Positions 61,557-64,000 of a stretch of 64,000 nt of DNA are shown here, one piece after another; position 1 is the stretch's first letter; the number at the start of each line of letters is the position of its first letter. The DNA comes from Bolinopsis microptera. Taxonomy: Eukaryota > Ctenophora > Tentaculata > Lobata > Bolinopsidae. The stretch lies in NCBI RefSeq assembly GCF_026151205.1, contig NC_087084.1, forward strand, positions 5,263,538-5,327,537, given 5' to 3'. Below the pieces are notes generated by a model. The model had not been told where the DNA came from, ran no database searches, and saw nothing but the letters and a program-made list of their open reading frames with translations. The position numbers and the translations under genes were made by a program.

Positions 61557-62005
61557 CTGTAAACGAGAGGGTGAGTAACTTGCTTTTCTTAACAGTATCT
61601 TATAATAGCTTTCTGGGGACCCTTACAGTGGTATTTATTCGATAGGTTGTTAAACAAAATTTACTGGGCCGCGCTCAGCCTGTCATTCCACCTATCACCT
61701 ATACTATTGTACATTTTTTTCCGTACTATTGTACATGATACTGGTAGCTTGAGGTCCCCAGGTAAAACAATTTTTTTTCTTGTTGTTTTAGTGACAGTGT
61801 TGTTTTCTTACACGCTGGTATGTTTAAAAATTCGGGTTTGCACAGTCATTAAAGTTCAAAATCTCACATTTCATTATAAACCTAAATGCTAAAACAAGTT
61901 GATTCTTATAAGCCAGACTCTACTGGAATGTGAAACTGTAGTGAAATGAATTGTGAAACTGTAGTGAATGTTATTAAACCCACACACTTAGCTTAAGAGT
62001 TAGAC

Positions 62006-62178
62006 CCCTCACAATAATACCCAGCCTCACACTGGTGGGTGGTGGACTCTGTCTGTCCGGACTCACAATAATAACCCTTCTCACAGGGCTTACACGAGGT
62101 CTGTCCGGCGAGGTCCTGGTACTAGCTTTTCCTGCCTCGCAGCTGGACAGGGCTTACATTGGTCTGGCGACTTGGCTC
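62006..62178 (-). pseudogene. GCC2/GCC3-like cysteine-rich exon with two frame breaks
   Basis: Three successive frames give DQCKPCP, then CEAGKASTRTS, then GQTSCKPCEKGYYCESGQTE with THQCEAGYYCEG. Each matches the family, but each joint is off by one base (near 62145 and 62108). This exon cannot encode the protein as written. Confidence 0.5.
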
Positions 62179-62474
62179 CTGGTGGGGGAAGAGGTGGTGT
62201 TAGCTAGAACCGAACACAAGGAAATGTTTTGAAATATGATATATAAATGTATAACATTGTACGAAACAATTAAGAATTGGTGCCCCTAAACAACAAATAC
62301 TGAAAACAGGAAATTCTGTTGTCAGACATTTCAGTTAAATTTGTTTCCTTAATCTTGAACGCATGTAAAACGTAAGTTGGTGTAGAAGAGTTCAGTTAAT
62401 TGATTGCCTAATTTAACTGACCAGTAAGAGAAGGTTCCATGTAAGTAGCGATACCACACGGTGAGGAAAGGTAC

Positions 62475-62572
62475 TTCCCGCCTCACAGTAGTGCCACTTG
62501 GGACATTTTCTGTTCTTTCCGTCCGTAACAGGATTACGGGATGCGGCGCCGCTCCGATCCTGCAGTAGTCAC
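62475..62572 (-). CDS. Cysteine-rich exon, most 5' visible part of the minus-strand gene
   Basis: Encodes GDYCRIGAAPHPVNPVTDGK then NRKCPKWHYCEAG after a CCTCAG acceptor. No start codon with signal peptide was found upstream, so the gene probably begins beyond this region or in exons I did not recognise. Confidence 0.45.
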
Positions 62573-62599
62573 CTGAGGTTTAGTGTGGAGAACATTTTG

Positions 62600-64000
62600 T
62601 AGGGGATAATTAGATGAAAAGTTGTTTTCTTCTTGACTCGATAACGGACAGGTCTTTTTTCAGCAGTGTCCGTTTTTTTAATACAGGTGATGCCCAAATA
62701 AAATAATATCCATAATACACGTGATGCCCAAATAAAGTAATATCCATAAAACACGACCCCCAGGTAAGTCGTTTGTACAATGTACGTGAGAAACGGAACA
62801 AGTATCAACATTACCATCTCACTCAAGCTCAGTATGCAGCATATATTTCATCCGATATGAACATTTGATTAGGTTAAACAGTTTAATAGTTAATTAAGTT
62901 ATTGATATAACGCCAGTCGTTTGTACGTGAGACAAAGACCCGGCTACATTTACCTGAGGTATCAGGTTTAAAGGGTTAACGCTTATTAAGACGGATCAAC
63001 GTCCCACGAAACCTAATGACTATGGTCTGAAGATTTGATTTATATTAAATATACAAAGGCCTCCGCCGTATTACTTTTCAACTTTCTTCTCGATAATTTA
63101 AAAGTGTTGTTGTTTACGTGATCAAATCAACTCTTTAATACCTGCAACCTTTAGCAGAAAATAGGAAGTGGATGTGGTTCATGCTAGCTCCGTGGCCCGT
63201 GCACAAAGGACTTTATTTTGTGCAATTATTCCAAATTTCATTCGGCTAGATCCCTGCGATTTTTGCATCGTCAGTGAGCCAAGGAAATTTTGTTTTGTTA
63301 TAATCTTAATGTCACGCACGAAACGATATTTGGGGGATTTCCAACGCGTTTTGTTTAACAGACTTTGGTTTACTTGCTGTCAGAAGCGATTGTATTTGTA
63401 TTTTTTGATCCCTTAATCTTATGTTTACGCTTATCATCCCAATATAGCACTCTCATAGTCTCATAGCTGGCTCTGGAGTTTGCGGTTTCTCAACCCCCTG
63501 TAAAATGTAGTTGCCGTTGTGGTATCATCTGAGAGGCCTTCTGTATTTCAAGCGTTGAATGGCCTAACACAATTTATTACAATTTGGCTCGATCCGATCA
63601 TTCGAAATATCTATAAAATACAAAATGAACCTTCGATTGAAAACAATTAAACATAAATATAATCGTCATAATTTTAATCGACGGATACCTCGAATGAGTG
63701 GTGAACGCAAGTTATATCAGAAAGATTTATTTTAATCGGGCACTCAGGGACTGCAGAGGAATAAGCATAATTAGTAGAATGAATCTGCCAATGACGAAGC
63801 CAGCTTAGCTAGCGATTAATTCCCCATTTAAATATATTGTATAACTGCGTCTAACAGAAACCCCTGGCTTCAAATATAGTAGGGGGACTGAGCAATCATT
63901 GTTAACGTAGGGGGACTGAGCAGAACCGGATTACCCTGTTAAACGCAACTAAAAACCTTTTATTTTTTAACGACCACTTTCACCGTTCTAGTGAACAATT
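62600..64000. other. Spacer at the end of the window
   Basis: No gene recognised. A 31-bp unit containing GATGCCCAAATAAA is duplicated at about 62688-62750, and GTAGGGGGACTGAGCA occurs twice at 63880-63922. Confidence 0.45.

Overview
This window is animal nuclear DNA. Its protein-coding genes are split by GT-AG introns, most of its length is intron or intergenic, and it carries several classes of transposon (LINE, Penelope-like, short hAT-like elements) plus many micro- and minisatellites. The mixture of an F-type lectin domain, PAN/apple-like modules, class A-like receptors in a tandem array, a GCC2/GCC3-type cysteine-rich protein and a Penelope element with a GIY-YIG nuclease suggests a marine invertebrate. 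A cnidarian or another early-branching animal is my best guess, but the sequence does not prove it.

Layout. 1-2.6 kb is a degenerate GTGGGTCTG minisatellite interrupted by a 609-bp element with identical 78-bp direct terminal repeats. 2.6-4.2 kb holds a decayed hAT-like element and the RNase H end of a LINE. 6.1-13.9 kb is an 11-exon secreted mosaic gene: signal peptide, PAN-like modules, three nearly identical beta-sandwich-like modules, an F-type lectin domain, a long charged helix of 34-residue repeats and a cysteine-rich C-terminus. 15.6-16.8 kb (minus) is a complete five-exon CHMP1 gene (ESCRT-III). 18.4-28.3 kb is gene-poor: short MITEs with 8-bp target duplications, a 0.6-kb tandem duplication with long hairpins, a pre-miRNA-like hairpin and a LINE remnant.

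28.9-45.0 kb (plus) is one 13-exon gene. It encodes a disordered, acidic and Ser/Arg-rich N-terminus followed by TPR-like helical repeats. In three of its introns a minisatellite starts at, or includes, the 5' splice site. 46-60.4 kb is an array of 7TM receptor genes on the plus strand: copy A is frameshifted, B and C are intact, and D has kept only the C-terminal exons. Each receptor continues past its apparent stop into two small downstream exons that encode an acidic cytoplasmic tail. A LINE (48.4-49.6 kb) and a Penelope-like element (55.15-57.28 kb, 13-bp target duplication) have inserted into the array. Exons of a minus-strand GCC2/GCC3-like cysteine-rich gene (53.0-62.6 kb) alternate with the receptors, and one of them was copied along with the array; several carry frame breaks. 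62.6-64 kb shows no recognisable gene.

Exon ends were set by eye from splice consensus and checked for reading-frame continuity. The mosaic lectin gene, CHMP1, the TPR gene and receptors B and C all come out in frame from start to stop under the models given.
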